A DNA stretch of 64,000 nucleotides from Streptomyces sp. SS1-1 (GTDB lineage: Bacteria > Actinomycetota > Actinomycetes > Streptomycetales > Streptomycetaceae). A program made the translations under genes and the position numbers. How positions within the stretch are numbered: the first letter of the stretch is position 1; every line of letters starts with the position of its first letter. Location: contig NZ_WBXN01000004.1 in the NCBI RefSeq assembly GCF_008973465.1, forward strand, positions 5,248,501 through 5,312,500. Direction: 5' to 3'. Positions 55,164 through 63,801 of the stretch are shown piece after piece. The notes beneath the pieces were generated by a model. It was not told the DNA's origin. It was given only the letters and a program-made list of their open reading frames with translations, and did no database searches.

Positions 55164-56459
55164 ATGGGTGTTGAACGAATCCGGTTCACCACTGGAGTCG
55201 TGGCGTTGACGGGTATCTTGCTCCTCACTTCGGCGCCGATCGCATCGGCTGATCAGGTGCGAGACGCTCAATGGCCTTTGACCGTTTATGACGCTGAGAA
55301 GGTGTGGAAGACGTCTCAGGGGGAGGGCGTCACGGTCGCGGTGATCGACTCGGGGGTTGATGCTAGCCACCCAGATCTCGCTGGTCAGGTCTTGCCTGGG
55401 AAGGACTTCACCAACGCCGACGACCCATACAAGGATGATGACGGGCATGGGACTGGCATGGCCAGTCTTATTGCCGGGCACGGACATGGAGCAAGGGGCT
55501 CATCGGGAGTCATGGGTCTTGCACCGAAGGCAAAAATTCTGCCGATTCGTACTGGCTCAAACGGCGACAAACTGAATACTGCGGATTGGGTCGCAGGAGT
55601 TCGCTACGCGGTGGACCACGGTGCCACCGTGATCAATTTGTCACTGGTTGACTCTGCCGCTTACCCCGGATCCAAGGCCGCTAAGGCGATCAAGTACGCG
55701 CAAGATCATGATGCAGTGGTAGTGGCTGGTGCCGGAAATGATGCCGGCACCGTCAACTATCCTGCTGCTCTCCCGGGTGTGGTCGCCGTATCCGCTGTAG
55801 ATCAGGGTCTCAATTTCTGGTCGAAATCAAACACCGGTGACGTAACGGTTGCAGCGCCTGGTGTCGAAACTCCTCAGGCTGACCCCACTAGTTCCAGTGG
55901 CTACGTAGTGGCAAACGGCACTTCGGGCTCCACCGCCTACGTATCAGCCATCGTCGCCCTCCTCCGCTCCAAGTATCCTGACCTGACCGCAGGCCAAATC
56001 ATCAATCGCCTGGTCAAGTCCGCGTCCTTCCTCCAGCATGAAGGTAAGAAGGCCCCGGACCGTGAACTCGGCTACGGCATCGCCCGTCCTGGCACCGCCC
56101 TGACCATGGATATCCCCAAGGGGCCCAAGCAGGGACCTCTTCTCAAGGGATCGTCGTCGACCTCGACGAATTCTGCGGCCGGGTCGGATGACAGCGACAG
56201 TTCGACTCATGCCAAGAAGGAGAAGAAGAAGTCCTCCTCGGGCAAGATTCTCCTCTTCGGCGGCATCGCCGCACTAGTGGTCATCGCCGGTATCCTCGTC
56301 GCCGTCCTCCGTAACCGCCGCAACAACGGCAACAACGGCGGGCCCGGCCCTGGCGGTGCTGCCCCAGGCGGCTACCCGTCGCAGCCCGGCACGTACCCGT
56401 CCGGCCAACAGCATTACCCGGGATCGGGTTCGCCGCAGCCACCGCAGTGGCGGCAGTAG
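55164..56459 (+). CDS. Mycosin-type subtilisin protease (third)
   Basis: The protein has 431 residues from ATG 55164 (SD AGGGAG, 7 bases). It is a tandem paralogue of the second mycosin, with the same Sec signal ending ASA-D, and D62 and H95 at identical positions. S254 is in GTSGSTAY, which like the second mycosin lacks the Pro of GTSxAxP. The oxyanion Asn is in AGAGNDA. The C-terminal transmembrane helix (ILLFGGIAALVVIAGILVAVL) is followed by a Pro/Gly/Gln tail. A short hairpin follows. Confidence 0.9.
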   Translation: MGVERIRFTTGVVALTGILLLTSAPIASADQVRDAQWPLTVYDAEKVWKTSQGEGVTVAVIDSGVDASHPDLAGQVLPGKDFTNADDPYKDDDGHGTGMASLIAGHGHGARGSSGVMGLAPKAKILPIRTGSNGDKLNTADWVAGVRYAVDHGATVINLSLVDSAAYPGSKAAKAIKYAQDHDAVVVAGAGNDAGTVNYPAALPGVVAVSAVDQGLNFWSKSNTGDVTVAAPGVETPQADPTSSSGYVVANGTSGSTAYVSAIVALLRSKYPDLTAGQIINRLVKSASFLQHEGKKAPDRELGYGIARPGTALTMDIPKGPKQGPLLKGSSSTSTNSAAGSDDSDSSTHAKKEKKKSSSGKILLFGGIAALVVIAGILVAVLRNRRNNGNNGGPGPGGAAPGGYPSQPGTYPSGQQHYPGSGSPQPPQWRQ

Positions 56460-56461
56460 AT

Positions 56462-56488
56462 GCTCAGCGCAGTCCTTCAGTGCTGAGC
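56462..56488 (+). terminator. Hairpin behind the third mycosin gene
   Basis: GCTCAGC (56462-56468) pairs with GCTGAGC (56482-56488), with a 13-base loop and a short TT behind it. It is only moderately stable. Confidence 0.45.
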
Positions 56489-56544
56489 TTGGCCGGCTCA
56501 TCCGCTGACGGTCTGTGTTCGCAGTTTCAGAATCGAGGTACTGG

Positions 56545-56871
56545 ATGACGTTCCACGTCACGCCGGACGACCTGGCTTCGTTCTCCAAGCAACTCGGTCG
56601 AGCAGCTGAGGATGTGAGCGCGGCCAAGTCCTATATGGAGCGCGAATGTTCCGTAGGCACTTTTGGCGCGGGGCCCGTCTCGGCCATCGCGAGCATGTTC
56701 GGGGGCGGGCAGGACGGCGTCATGGAAAACGTCCGGGCTGCCCTGGTTAAGATGAATGAGATTTTGAAGGCGTCGCAGGCCGAGATGTCGCGGTGTGCCG
56801 AGTACTACAGGGCGACCGACCGAGGAGAGGCGTCGAGGCTGGATGCGCAGTATCCGGAGTCGAAGCGCTGA
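56545..56871 (+). CDS. Small WXG100-like protein with YxxxD tail (split-module part 1)
   Basis: The protein has 108 residues from ATG 56545 (SD GAGG). Two helices are joined by a Gly-rich loop without a WxG (MFGGGQDGVMENVRAALVKM). The tail EYYRATDRGEASRLDAQYP carries Y-R-A-T-D. The whole protein is homologous to residues 1-108 of the gene at 62614, which continues into a second domain there. Here that second domain is a separate gene 25 bases downstream and in another frame. Confidence 0.8.
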   Translation: MTFHVTPDDLASFSKQLGRAAEDVSAAKSYMERECSVGTFGAGPVSAIASMFGGGQDGVMENVRAALVKMNEILKASQAEMSRCAEYYRATDRGEASRLDAQYPESKR

Positions 56872-56896
56872 CCTGGCCTTCACGGGGGAGATGACT

Positions 56897-57640
56897 GTGG
56901 TGTTCCACGACGTGGTTGATCCGGTAGAGCGTCTCAAGGCGCCGCAGTTGAACGGTGACAGCGACGAGCCGAGCATGCCGTACCGAGAGCTCACGTCGTA
57001 CGGCGATGTCTTCAGCCCGTCAGCCATCGCCAGCTGGGTGTTCGAAAAGTTCCTCGGCGTCAATCCCGTTGATGAGGCTAAGAACGCGCTGGGAGGAAAC
57101 TGGGAGGAATACGCCGAGTGCGCGAAAGCCTGGCAAGCCCTGGGTTCCTTCTGCGACGATCTCGCGCAGAACGTGAAGGCCGGTAACAAATCGCTGGACG
57201 CAACATGGTCCGGGAACGCCGCTGACGCCGCGTATGTCTACATGGAGACGTTGTCCAACGACATCGCGGCCATGAAGGACTCGTTCGAAGAGCTGGCGCG
57301 GCAGTATGAGATCGTCACGGACGGCGTGTGGAATGCGGCTGAAGCCAGCGGTGACCTCCTCGGCGGAATGCTGGATCTGGCCATCATCATCGGTATCACC
57401 ATGGCCGCCGGCGCCAGCACCAGCTGGACGGCGGTCGGACCGGTCATCGCAGCCGGCGCCGTCGCCGCTGAGGTCGTGGCGATGATCAATCTTTGGACGA
57501 GACTGACGACCGTGATCATGGAAGTGGGCACCACTGTGAGCGGTGCGACCGCGTTGGTCGAGCAGATCGGACATCTGCATCAGGCCAACATGGTCAAGTT
57601 CCCTCTGCCGGGCGCAGGTTATGACCACCCTGGTGTGTGA
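56897..57640 (+). CDS. WXG-containing protein with hydrophobic segment (split-module part 2)
   Basis: The protein has 247 residues from GTG 56897, chosen because the SD GGGGGAG (56884-56890) touches the upstream in-frame ATG 56891. Residues 85-160 contain the WXG turn (TWSGNAADAAYVYMETL) in a helical hairpin. A hydrophobic stretch (DLAIIIGITMAAGASTSW..., about 155-200) follows. The end is GAGYDHPGV, matching YDHAAV in the fused paralogue at 62614. It is a probable type VII substrate. In operon with its first half upstream and the charged helical gene downstream. Confidence 0.8.
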   Translation: MVFHDVVDPVERLKAPQLNGDSDEPSMPYRELTSYGDVFSPSAIASWVFEKFLGVNPVDEAKNALGGNWEEYAECAKAWQALGSFCDDLAQNVKAGNKSLDATWSGNAADAAYVYMETLSNDIAAMKDSFEELARQYEIVTDGVWNAAEASGDLLGGMLDLAIIIGITMAAGASTSWTAVGPVIAAGAVAAEVVAMINLWTRLTTVIMEVGTTVSGATALVEQIGHLHQANMVKFPLPGAGYDHPGV

Positions 57641-57678
57641 GGCAACTGTTTCACTTGATGATGGACGGTGAGCGCAAG

Positions 57679-58104
57679 ATGAGCGAAGACGGGACCACCC
57701 GTGACGGTGAACGTCGTGCTTGCGATGAGGAATTCATCAGTATGGGTCGAGACCCCGCCGTAGCTCGACTGCTCCGCAAGCAACTGGAAACCTTGGCAGA
57801 CGGGCGAGCAGGCGCTGTTCTCGCCGAGATGGCCAAAGAGGTCCTCTCCGGAAGGATCAGTCTGCGCGACGCGGTTCGCGTAGGCCCCTACGAGCACGAA
57901 CTGCTGGCAGCGGCGGACAGGTTCGGACGCCAGTGGGACGAGATGTCCGAGTCGGACAGGTCCCAGGCAGAGTCGGAAGGGGCGAGAGTCCTGAACCAGC
58001 AGCGAGAGGAGATCCAGGAGGAGGAGCGGAGGGGGCGTGCGGATGACCGGGCTGGGCGCGGGCCGTCGACCCGGCATAGTGCCCGCGGCTGGAGTGTCTA
58101 CTGA
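57679..58104 (+). CDS. Charged helical protein, module partner (paralogue of 62087)
   Basis: The protein has 141 residues from ATG 57679 (GGTGAG five bases away). Earlier in-frame starts back to 57637 exist. A helical core (RDPAVARLLRKQLETLADG, AEMAKEVLSGRISLRDAV, WDEMSESDRSQAESEG) is followed by a Glu/Arg-rich coiled-coil end and the terminal motif RGWSVY. The paralogue at 62087 ends RGWSLY. No export motif, membrane segment or known domain is seen. Both copies lie next to the same type of WXG gene, so it may be a dedicated chaperone or secretion partner. Confidence 0.75.
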   Translation: MSEDGTTRDGERRACDEEFISMGRDPAVARLLRKQLETLADGRAGAVLAEMAKEVLSGRISLRDAVRVGPYEHELLAAADRFGRQWDEMSESDRSQAESEGARVLNQQREEIQEEERRGRADDRAGRGPSTRHSARGWSVY

Positions 58105-58131
58105 CGTCGACGAATACGAACGGGAGAGCCT

Positions 58132-58440
58132 GTGAGCTCGGAACTGCCTGATCTGAACACGCAGTCCGCTACCGATGAGATGACAGCGCATACTGCGCGG
58201 TACTTCTCGAACATGATGCTCGGCATCGCAGTGGTGGCTCCCTGGTTGCTCCTCATCATGTCGATCATGTCCGGGAAGTTCCTGTGGCTCACGGTGCTGA
58301 CTTTCGTCTGTACACACGTGGGTCTGGCCCTCATGCTCGTCGGCTACCGCCGCGACAGCCGTTCGCTGAAGCGGTCCGGCGCCACGATTCACGTCGCCGC
58401 CCTGCTGTTGTGCCTTGTGACTCTCGCTGCGCTGCAATGA
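58132..58440 (+). CDS. Small membrane protein
   Basis: The protein has 102 residues from GTG 58132 (SD CGGGAGAG). A short polar start is followed by three hydrophobic segments (MMLGIAVVAPWLLLIMSIM, FLWLTVLTFVCTHVGLALML, IHVAALLLCLVTLAAL). I do not recognise the family. It follows the charged helical gene after 27 bases. In the second module a membrane-protein gene at 63802 occupies a similar place, although the sequences are not clearly alike. Confidence 0.75.
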   Translation: MSSELPDLNTQSATDEMTAHTARYFSNMMLGIAVVAPWLLLIMSIMSGKFLWLTVLTFVCTHVGLALMLVGYRRDSRSLKRSGATIHVAALLLCLVTLAALQ

Positions 58441-58531
58441 GAAAGTGCGGTGGTGCGCGGCAGCGCCCTGTGCCACCGGTCTGAGACGGCGGAGCGACCG
58501 GGATCAGTTCAATCAAGAAGGGAAACGTTCC

Positions 58532-58894
<363 letters not shown>

Positions 58895-58927
58895 GGTTTC
58901 TCCGGTGTGGGCGGAGCGGCACTCCGG

Positions 58928-59530
58928 CTACGCCAGGAAGGTCACCAGCAGGCTGAGGACGAAGCCGATCACGCCGACCGCGATCAGCGTGACGAACGTG
59001 TTGAGCAGGCCGTGTCCCATCGCCCGCTTGGCGCGGTTGAAGTCGGACGCGCCGCCGAAGGCGAAGCCTGTGGCGGTGCACAGGAGGCCCAGGGCGAGCG
59101 GGATCAGGGCGCCGAACCACCACGCGCAGCCGACCGCGATCGAGCCGACCCAGCCGCGGTCCTGCTGGTACGACGTCTCACCCGTCCTCAGGGCCTCGAT
59201 CACCTCGCCCCGCTGGTGCAGGGACTGGGTGCGCAGTTCGGCGTTGAGGTCCTTGACCGAGCCGTCGTTCGCCGTGAACGTGCCATAGCACCACCTGGTC
59301 TTGGTGCGCTTGCGCGAACTGCTGGACGAACTGCTGCGGTACTTGTAGTCGACCGTGCAGGTCTCGACCGTCAGCTTGCCGGGGGTGGACGTGGCGTACG
59401 CGTACGGCCCGAGATAGGCACCCAGGGCCAGGAGGACCACGCTCACCAGGAGCAGCCCGACGCCGATCAGCCGGCCGGGGCCGCCCGCGCTCGATCCCGA
59501 CGAGGTGGAGCTCGCTTGTGCTTGTGCCAT
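58928..59530 (-). CDS. Membrane protein with extracytoplasmic cysteine pair (paralogue of the next gene)
   Basis: The protein has 200 residues from ATG 59530 (SD GAGGAG). The N-terminal transmembrane helix begins GRLIGVGLLL. An outside domain of about 70 residues holds two cysteines (VETCTVDYKYRSSSS..., WCYGTFTANDGS), and two more helices follow. Its neighbour at 59640 has the same plan and the same C...C-x-G-T-F/W-T-A signature. The plan resembles DUF3592-type proteins. The function is unknown. Confidence 0.72.
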   Translation of the reverse strand: MAQAQASSTSSGSSAGGPGRLIGVGLLLVSVVLLALGAYLGPYAYATSTPGKLTVETCTVDYKYRSSSSSSSRKRTKTRWCYGTFTANDGSVKDLNAELRTQSLHQRGEVIEALRTGETSYQQDRGWVGSIAVGCAWWFGALIPLALGLLCTATGFAFGGASDFNRAKRAMGHGLLNTFVTLIAVGVIGFVLSLLVTFLA

Positions 59531-59639
59531 GGGGGTGCTCCTCACGGTGCGGTTACGGGGGTGGGGATGGCGGCGGGGGCGGCCACGGCCACGGGTTGAA
59601 GCCCTTGTGCGGGACGGGCCGCCCCGGAAGTGGACGTCG

Positions 59640-60224
59640 TCACAGGACCAGCGCGCAGACCAGTGCCGCCAGGAGACCTAGGCCGAAGAGGCCGCCCAGC
59701 AGCGGGCCGGTGATGGTGGCGGCCGGGAGGCGTTGCCAGGAGGCGGCGAAGCCGAGGCCGTTGCGGGCGCCGAAGCCGGTCAGCAGACAGTAGACGCCCG
59801 CGGCCAGCAGGGAGAGGCAGAGCGCGACCACGGCCGCGTCGTCCCCGGCGTCGCGGTCCTGGGGGAGTTCGAACGTGTCGCCGACCTGTACCACGGGGAT
59901 CTTCGAACCTGTCTCGAAACGCGAGGAAGTGTCCACTTTCACGTCTTCGTAAGAAAGGTCACTCTGCTGCGCGGTCCAGGTGCCCGCGCAGTTGAACCGG
60001 AGTTCGGTGGAACGCCTGTGCGCGCCGCCGTAACGGGTCTTCGTGTGTGCCTCGCATGAAGAAACCGTGAGGGTTCCCTCGGTTCCTTCTCCGGCGAGTT
60101 CACTCCGCAGTTCCGGAATCGCCACCGCGGCTATCACGATGGCCGCGAGGAGTGCTCCGAGCCCTATGAGCCGTCCCGTCCAGAGGCTGGCTGAGCTGGG
60201 GTGATGCGGCGGTGACGTCACCAC
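59640..60224 (-). CDS. Membrane protein with extracytoplasmic cysteine pair
   Basis: The protein has 194 residues from GTG 60224 (AAAGGA upstream). It has a transmembrane helix after TGRLIGLGALL. An outside domain has cysteines in VSSCEAHTKTRYGG and RFNCAGTWTAQQ, and two further helices lie near the C-terminus. It is a tandem paralogue of the 58928 gene (same strand, 109 bases apart). It is divergent from the small WXG-like gene at 60352. The AT content is higher in the second half of the upstream region. Confidence 0.72.
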   Translation of the reverse strand: MVTSPPHHPSSASLWTGRLIGLGALLAAIVIAAVAIPELRSELAGEGTEGTLTVSSCEAHTKTRYGGAHRRSTELRFNCAGTWTAQQSDLSYEDVKVDTSSRFETGSKIPVVQVGDTFELPQDRDAGDDAAVVALCLSLLAAGVYCLLTGFGARNGLGFAASWQRLPAATITGPLLGGLFGLGLLAALVCALVL

Positions 60225-60351
60225 TTGGGGGTCCTTTGGTCAACTTGACGATCTCTTGACCCATCGACTTTCCGGGTCGTGCGCGAGGAGTCTAAGCTAC
60301 CGGCCTGTCGTGCAATATGACGTGCCGGAGCGGGAGTTCGGGGGAGATGCG

Positions 60352-60678
60352 ATGACGTTCGGCGGATTTGACGTGGATACGGCTGTGCTGCGACAGCAGG
60401 GCCAGAATTTCACCGACCTCGGAGGCGATTTCGCCAAGGCGTCCAAACAACTGGCAAGTGCTCTGGAAGGGCTTGGAGAGCCCTGGTCGGACGCCGATTT
60501 CGGAGATGTCTTCGGTGAGATCTACACGCCGATCCGGGACGGAATCCTCGCCTCGCTGGACAGTCTCGCCGAGCGGATGCAGCAGATCGGGCACACACTT
60601 CAGGACAACGCCCGTACGTACGACGCCTCCGATACGTCGAACAGTGGGCTGTTGAGCGGCATCGCCGGTCAACTCTGA
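60352..60678 (+). CDS. Small WXG100-like protein, partner of the toxin-type module
   Basis: The protein has 108 residues from ATG 60352 (SD GGGGAG). It is a helical hairpin with W-S-D-A in the turn (LGEPWSDADFGDVF), so the WxG is degenerate. The tail is NARTYDASDTSNSG, with Y-D-A-S-D matching YxxxD/E. Proteins of this type are typically encoded just before a large WXG toxin and exported with it. The next gene, 20 bases downstream, has the toxin-type N-terminus. Confidence 0.85.
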   Translation: MTFGGFDVDTAVLRQQGQNFTDLGGDFAKASKQLASALEGLGEPWSDADFGDVFGEIYTPIRDGILASLDSLAERMQQIGHTLQDNARTYDASDTSNSGLLSGIAGQL

Positions 60679-60698
60679 GTCGGGCGGGGGTACTTCAC

Positions 60699-61796
60699 AT
60701 GTCGCTCACTCTGCCCGACGAGCTGGCCTGGGTGCTGGACCTGCTCGGTTACAGCTGGCCCGACGCCGACGAGGAGGCGCTCCACCAGGTCGCCGAGACC
60801 TGGCGCGGCTTCGGAGCCCAACTCGAGAAGATCGAGGCGCAGGGCGAAGGCTTCGCCCGCACGGTCGTCGCCGCCAACGTCGGTTCCGCCATCGAGGGCT
60901 TCAGCAAGGACTGGGGCGCCTACACCGGCGCGAACGGCGAGGACCGGTATCTGCCCGACGCGAAGCTCGCGTGCGAGGTGATCGCCCTCGCCTTCGACGC
61001 GGCCGCGATCGCCGTCCTCACGGCCAAACTGTCCGTCATCGCCCAGCTCATCGCCCTGGCCATCGAGATCATCGCGGCGCAGGCCGCGGCGCCCTTCACC
61101 TTCGGGCTGTCCGAACTCGGGGCGATGGGCGCGACGCAGGCCACCCGGCTGATCGTCCGTGAGCTGCTCGACCGCCTGAAGAAGGAGGTCCTGGAGGCCG
61201 CCGCGAAGGCCATGGAGCACGCCACCGTGGACGCCTTGAAGAAGGCCGCCAAGCGGGTCGTCAAGGACCAGGTCAAGCAGATCGTCCAGGAGAAGGTCGT
61301 CGACGCCGCCAAGGAGAAGGCCCGCGAGGCCGCCGTCGGCATGGCCCAGAACGTCGGCCAGCAGAGCATCGAGGCCTACTTCGACGCCCGCTCCGGCATC
61401 GACGTCGGGGAGACCGTCGACGTCGCCAAGAAGGCGGGCGGTGAGTACCTGGACGGCCTGAAGAAGGAGGTCACGGGAGGAGAGGGCTCGTCGGTCGCCG
61501 GTTACCTGGATCCGAACACGTACATCGACGCCGGGACCGAGGCGGTGACGGGCGCGGCCGGTGACCGCGTGCAGCGGGGAGTCGACGCGCTGAGCGGGCA
61601 AGGCGGGACGAGCGGGCAGGGCGAGGGGAGTGGGGGGTCCGGCGACTCGGCTTCTTCCGGCGACTCGAGTACAAGTACAAGTACGAGTGCGAGGACGGCA
61701 CCGGCGGGTGCGGCGTCCACGGCAGGCTCCCGTCCTTCCCGCCCCCCGGCCGCGTCGGGGGCCGGCGACGACTGGGCGCGGAACGAGTTCGGGTGA
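60699..61796 (+). CDS. Toxin-type WXG N-terminal module without recognisable effector
   Basis: The protein has 365 residues. The start LPDELAWVLDLLGYSWPDADEEAL is characteristic of long polymorphic-toxin proteins of actinobacteria (CpnT-like N-terminal part). A central hydrophobic region (about 100-145) is followed by a Lys-rich coiled coil. The last 80 residues are only Gly/Ser/Thr/Ala-rich and end GAGDDWARNEFG. No toxin domain is visible, and there is no immunity-like gene directly behind. It may be an effector-free relative or a truncated one. Confidence 0.8.
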   Translation: MSLTLPDELAWVLDLLGYSWPDADEEALHQVAETWRGFGAQLEKIEAQGEGFARTVVAANVGSAIEGFSKDWGAYTGANGEDRYLPDAKLACEVIALAFDAAAIAVLTAKLSVIAQLIALAIEIIAAQAAAPFTFGLSELGAMGATQATRLIVRELLDRLKKEVLEAAAKAMEHATVDALKKAAKRVVKDQVKQIVQEKVVDAAKEKAREAAVGMAQNVGQQSIEAYFDARSGIDVGETVDVAKKAGGEYLDGLKKEVTGGEGSSVAGYLDPNTYIDAGTEAVTGAAGDRVQRGVDALSGQGGTSGQGEGSGGSGDSASSGDSSTSTSTSARTAPAGAASTAGSRPSRPPAASGAGDDWARNEFG

Positions 61797-62009
61797 GCCG
61801 CTGACACCTGCGCGGGGCGCACTTCAAGAGCTTGTGGCGATTTCTCCCAGGAAAATTCACACGGGCTTCCCGCGCATGATCCCCGCACATGATCCGGGTC
61901 ACTTCAACTCCACGTCCGCCAGTAAGGGTTGTGTTCAGCGATCGGTGTCCGTCCGAATCCGCTCGGGGCACGTCCGTATGCGCGTGGGCTATGTCCCCGG
62001 GAACGTGTG

Positions 62010-62039
62010 TTGAAGCGTTCGCAGATGCGTTGGTAGGTT
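62010..62039 (+). promoter_or_regulatory. Candidate promoter upstream of the 62087 gene
   Basis: TTGAAG (62010-62015) and TAGGTT (62034-62039), separated by 18 bases, fit the main sigma-factor consensus. The remaining part of the 290-base gap (61797-62086) shows no gene, repeat or strong hairpin. Confidence 0.5.
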
Positions 62040-62086
62040 CACGCCGGTCGAGACCCGCCGACCCTCCCTCCCTGATGAGGTTTCCC

Positions 62087-62500
62087 TTGGACAGCGCCGA
62101 GAACAGTTCCGACAAACGCGTCGACGATTCCGAGTTTCTGGAGATGACCCAGCAGGACCCCGCTCAGGCCAGGATCCTGCGGCAGTCCCTGGAACACCTC
62201 GCCTCGGGACTGGGCGGTCCGGCCCTCAAGGAGATGGCCCAGGAGGTCCTGTCCGGGCGCATGGGGCTGCGTGAGGCCGCCGACGTCTCCGCGTACGCCG
62301 AGGAGGCCGTGCAGCGGTCGGCGCCGCTGGCGGAGAAGTGGGCCGCCATGTCCGACAGCGAGCGTGAGGCGCTCGCCGCGGAGGGAGAGCGCCGGCTGGA
62401 GGACGAGCGCCGGAAGCTCGAGGAGGAGCGGCGCGCGGAGTCGGAGAACCGTTCCAGCGGAAATCGGCGTCACGACGGGCGTGGCTGGTCGCTGTACTGA
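62087..62500 (+). CDS. Charged helical protein, module partner (paralogue of 57679)
   Basis: The protein has 137 residues if translation begins at TTG 62087 with SD TGAGG six bases upstream. The in-frame ATG 62075 has only pyrimidines in front of it and is less likely. It has the same pattern as the 57679 protein: RILRQSLEHLASGLGGPALKEMAQEVLSGRMGLREA, a Glu/Arg coiled coil (RRLEDERRKLEEERRAE) and the end RGWSLY. Here it stands before the substrate gene, while in the other module it stands behind it. Confidence 0.75.
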   Translation: MDSAENSSDKRVDDSEFLEMTQQDPAQARILRQSLEHLASGLGGPALKEMAQEVLSGRMGLREAADVSAYAEEAVQRSAPLAEKWAAMSDSEREALAAEGERRLEDERRKLEEERRAESENRSSGNRRHDGRGWSLY

Positions 62501-62505
62501 ACGCG

Positions 62506-62541
62506 ACTGGCCGGTCCCTGTAAGAGATGCGACCGGCCGGT
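62506..62541 (+). terminator. Hairpin behind the 62087 gene
   Basis: An 11-base stem with one G-T pair (62506-62516 with 62531-62541) has a 14-base loop. It begins 6 bases after the stop codon. Confidence 0.6.
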
Positions 62542-62613
62542 TCCCGTACTGAGCGGTGGCCGGCCCTGAACTGAGCGGCCGTACGCGGCTCTGATCCCGG
62601 CGATGGGGGAGTA

Positions 62614-63744
62614 GTGGACTTTCGGGTGGAACCCGGTGCGATCGACGGCTTCTCGAAGCTCGTCGGCCGTGCCGCGGACGGCGGCGCGCAGGCGGTCTCG
62701 TTCGTCGGCAACAACGCGAAGATCGACAAGACGATCGGTGGGGCGGCCTTCGACCTCGTCGCGGGTGAGCACGACCGGTACGTCAGCGAAGCCAAGAAGG
62801 CACTGGAGAAGGTCAAGAGCCTGCTGGAGGCGTCCGAGAAGGAGCTGACGGGCACGGCGAAGTACTACAGGACCACCGACACGGACGAGGCGGCCAAGCT
62901 CGACGCCACCTACCCGGGTTCCAAGGTCTCGGGCGGGGACTCGGGCGGCGACCCGCACGACTTCTCCGACGCCAGCGACGCCGTGGACCGGCTGAAGGCG
63001 CCCGGGGACCCCAGCAACCCCCTCGTCAAATACCTGTCCGGGCACGCGGACGACTACAAGATGAGCCCGGTGCAGAAGACACTGGGCAGCTTCCTGGACC
63101 TGGGCAGCCCTTCGGCGATGGCCGTGGAGGCGTCCAAGCTGCTCTTCGACTTCGACCCCTTCGCCGAAGTGACGAACTGGGTGTTCGGGGACTGGAACGG
63201 CTACAACGACTGCTCTGACGTCTGGGGCAGCCTCGCGTCCTTCTGCGACGCGGTGGCCGCCAATGTGCGCAAGGGCACGCAGAACGTCGGTCTGACCTGG
63301 GACGGCAACGCGGCGAATGCGGCGACCGTGTACTTCGACGAGTTCACCAAGAAGCTCGAGGAGATCAAGGAGACGTTCACGTCCCTGCAGCGCTGCTATG
63401 CGCAGGCCGCGCAGATGGCGTTCCAGTTCGCGGAGTTCCTGAAGTCGTTCCTCGTGATGTTCAGCGACCTGCTCGTCATCTGGCTGGTCAACCTGCTCGC
63501 GGCGGAGGCCGTCAACCTCATCCCGGTCGGCGGGCAGGTCGCCTCCGCGGCCATGTTCGCACTGGCGGCGGCCGAGGCCATCAGGCTCATGCAGCTGTGG
63601 GCCGAGGCGTCGAAGGCGTTCGACACGTTCGCGTCGGCGCTGAGTGCGCTCGGTCTGGTCATGTCGACGGCCGTGAACGGCTTCGCCGCCGCGGACGGAT
63701 TCCCGCAGGTGGGTACCGGCGGCTATGACCACGCGGCTGTCTAG
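62614..63744 (+). CDS. Fused WXG-module protein, probable type VII substrate
   Basis: The protein has 376 residues from GTG 62614. Residues 1-108 match the small protein at 56545 (ending YYRTTDTDEAAKLDATYPGSK). After a Gly/Asp linker, residues 118-376 match the 56897 protein (DRLKAP..., VTNWVFGDWNGY, LTWDGNAANAATVYFDEF, hydrophobic segment, end GGYDHAAV). It carries W-D-G in the second domain. The first SD (GGGGAG) is only two bases from GTG 62614, so the start is slightly uncertain. High GC, unlike the region around the split copy. Confidence 0.82.
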   Translation: MDFRVEPGAIDGFSKLVGRAADGGAQAVSFVGNNAKIDKTIGGAAFDLVAGEHDRYVSEAKKALEKVKSLLEASEKELTGTAKYYRTTDTDEAAKLDATYPGSKVSGGDSGGDPHDFSDASDAVDRLKAPGDPSNPLVKYLSGHADDYKMSPVQKTLGSFLDLGSPSAMAVEASKLLFDFDPFAEVTNWVFGDWNGYNDCSDVWGSLASFCDAVAANVRKGTQNVGLTWDGNAANAATVYFDEFTKKLEEIKETFTSLQRCYAQAAQMAFQFAEFLKSFLVMFSDLLVIWLVNLLAAEAVNLIPVGGQVASAAMFALAAAEAIRLMQLWAEASKAFDTFASALSALGLVMSTAVNGFAAADGFPQVGTGGYDHAAV

Positions 63745-63801
63745 ATCAAGGGCACTGGCCGGCTGTCGGCTGCGGATTTTTCACGGAACTGGACGGGCGG
63801 A

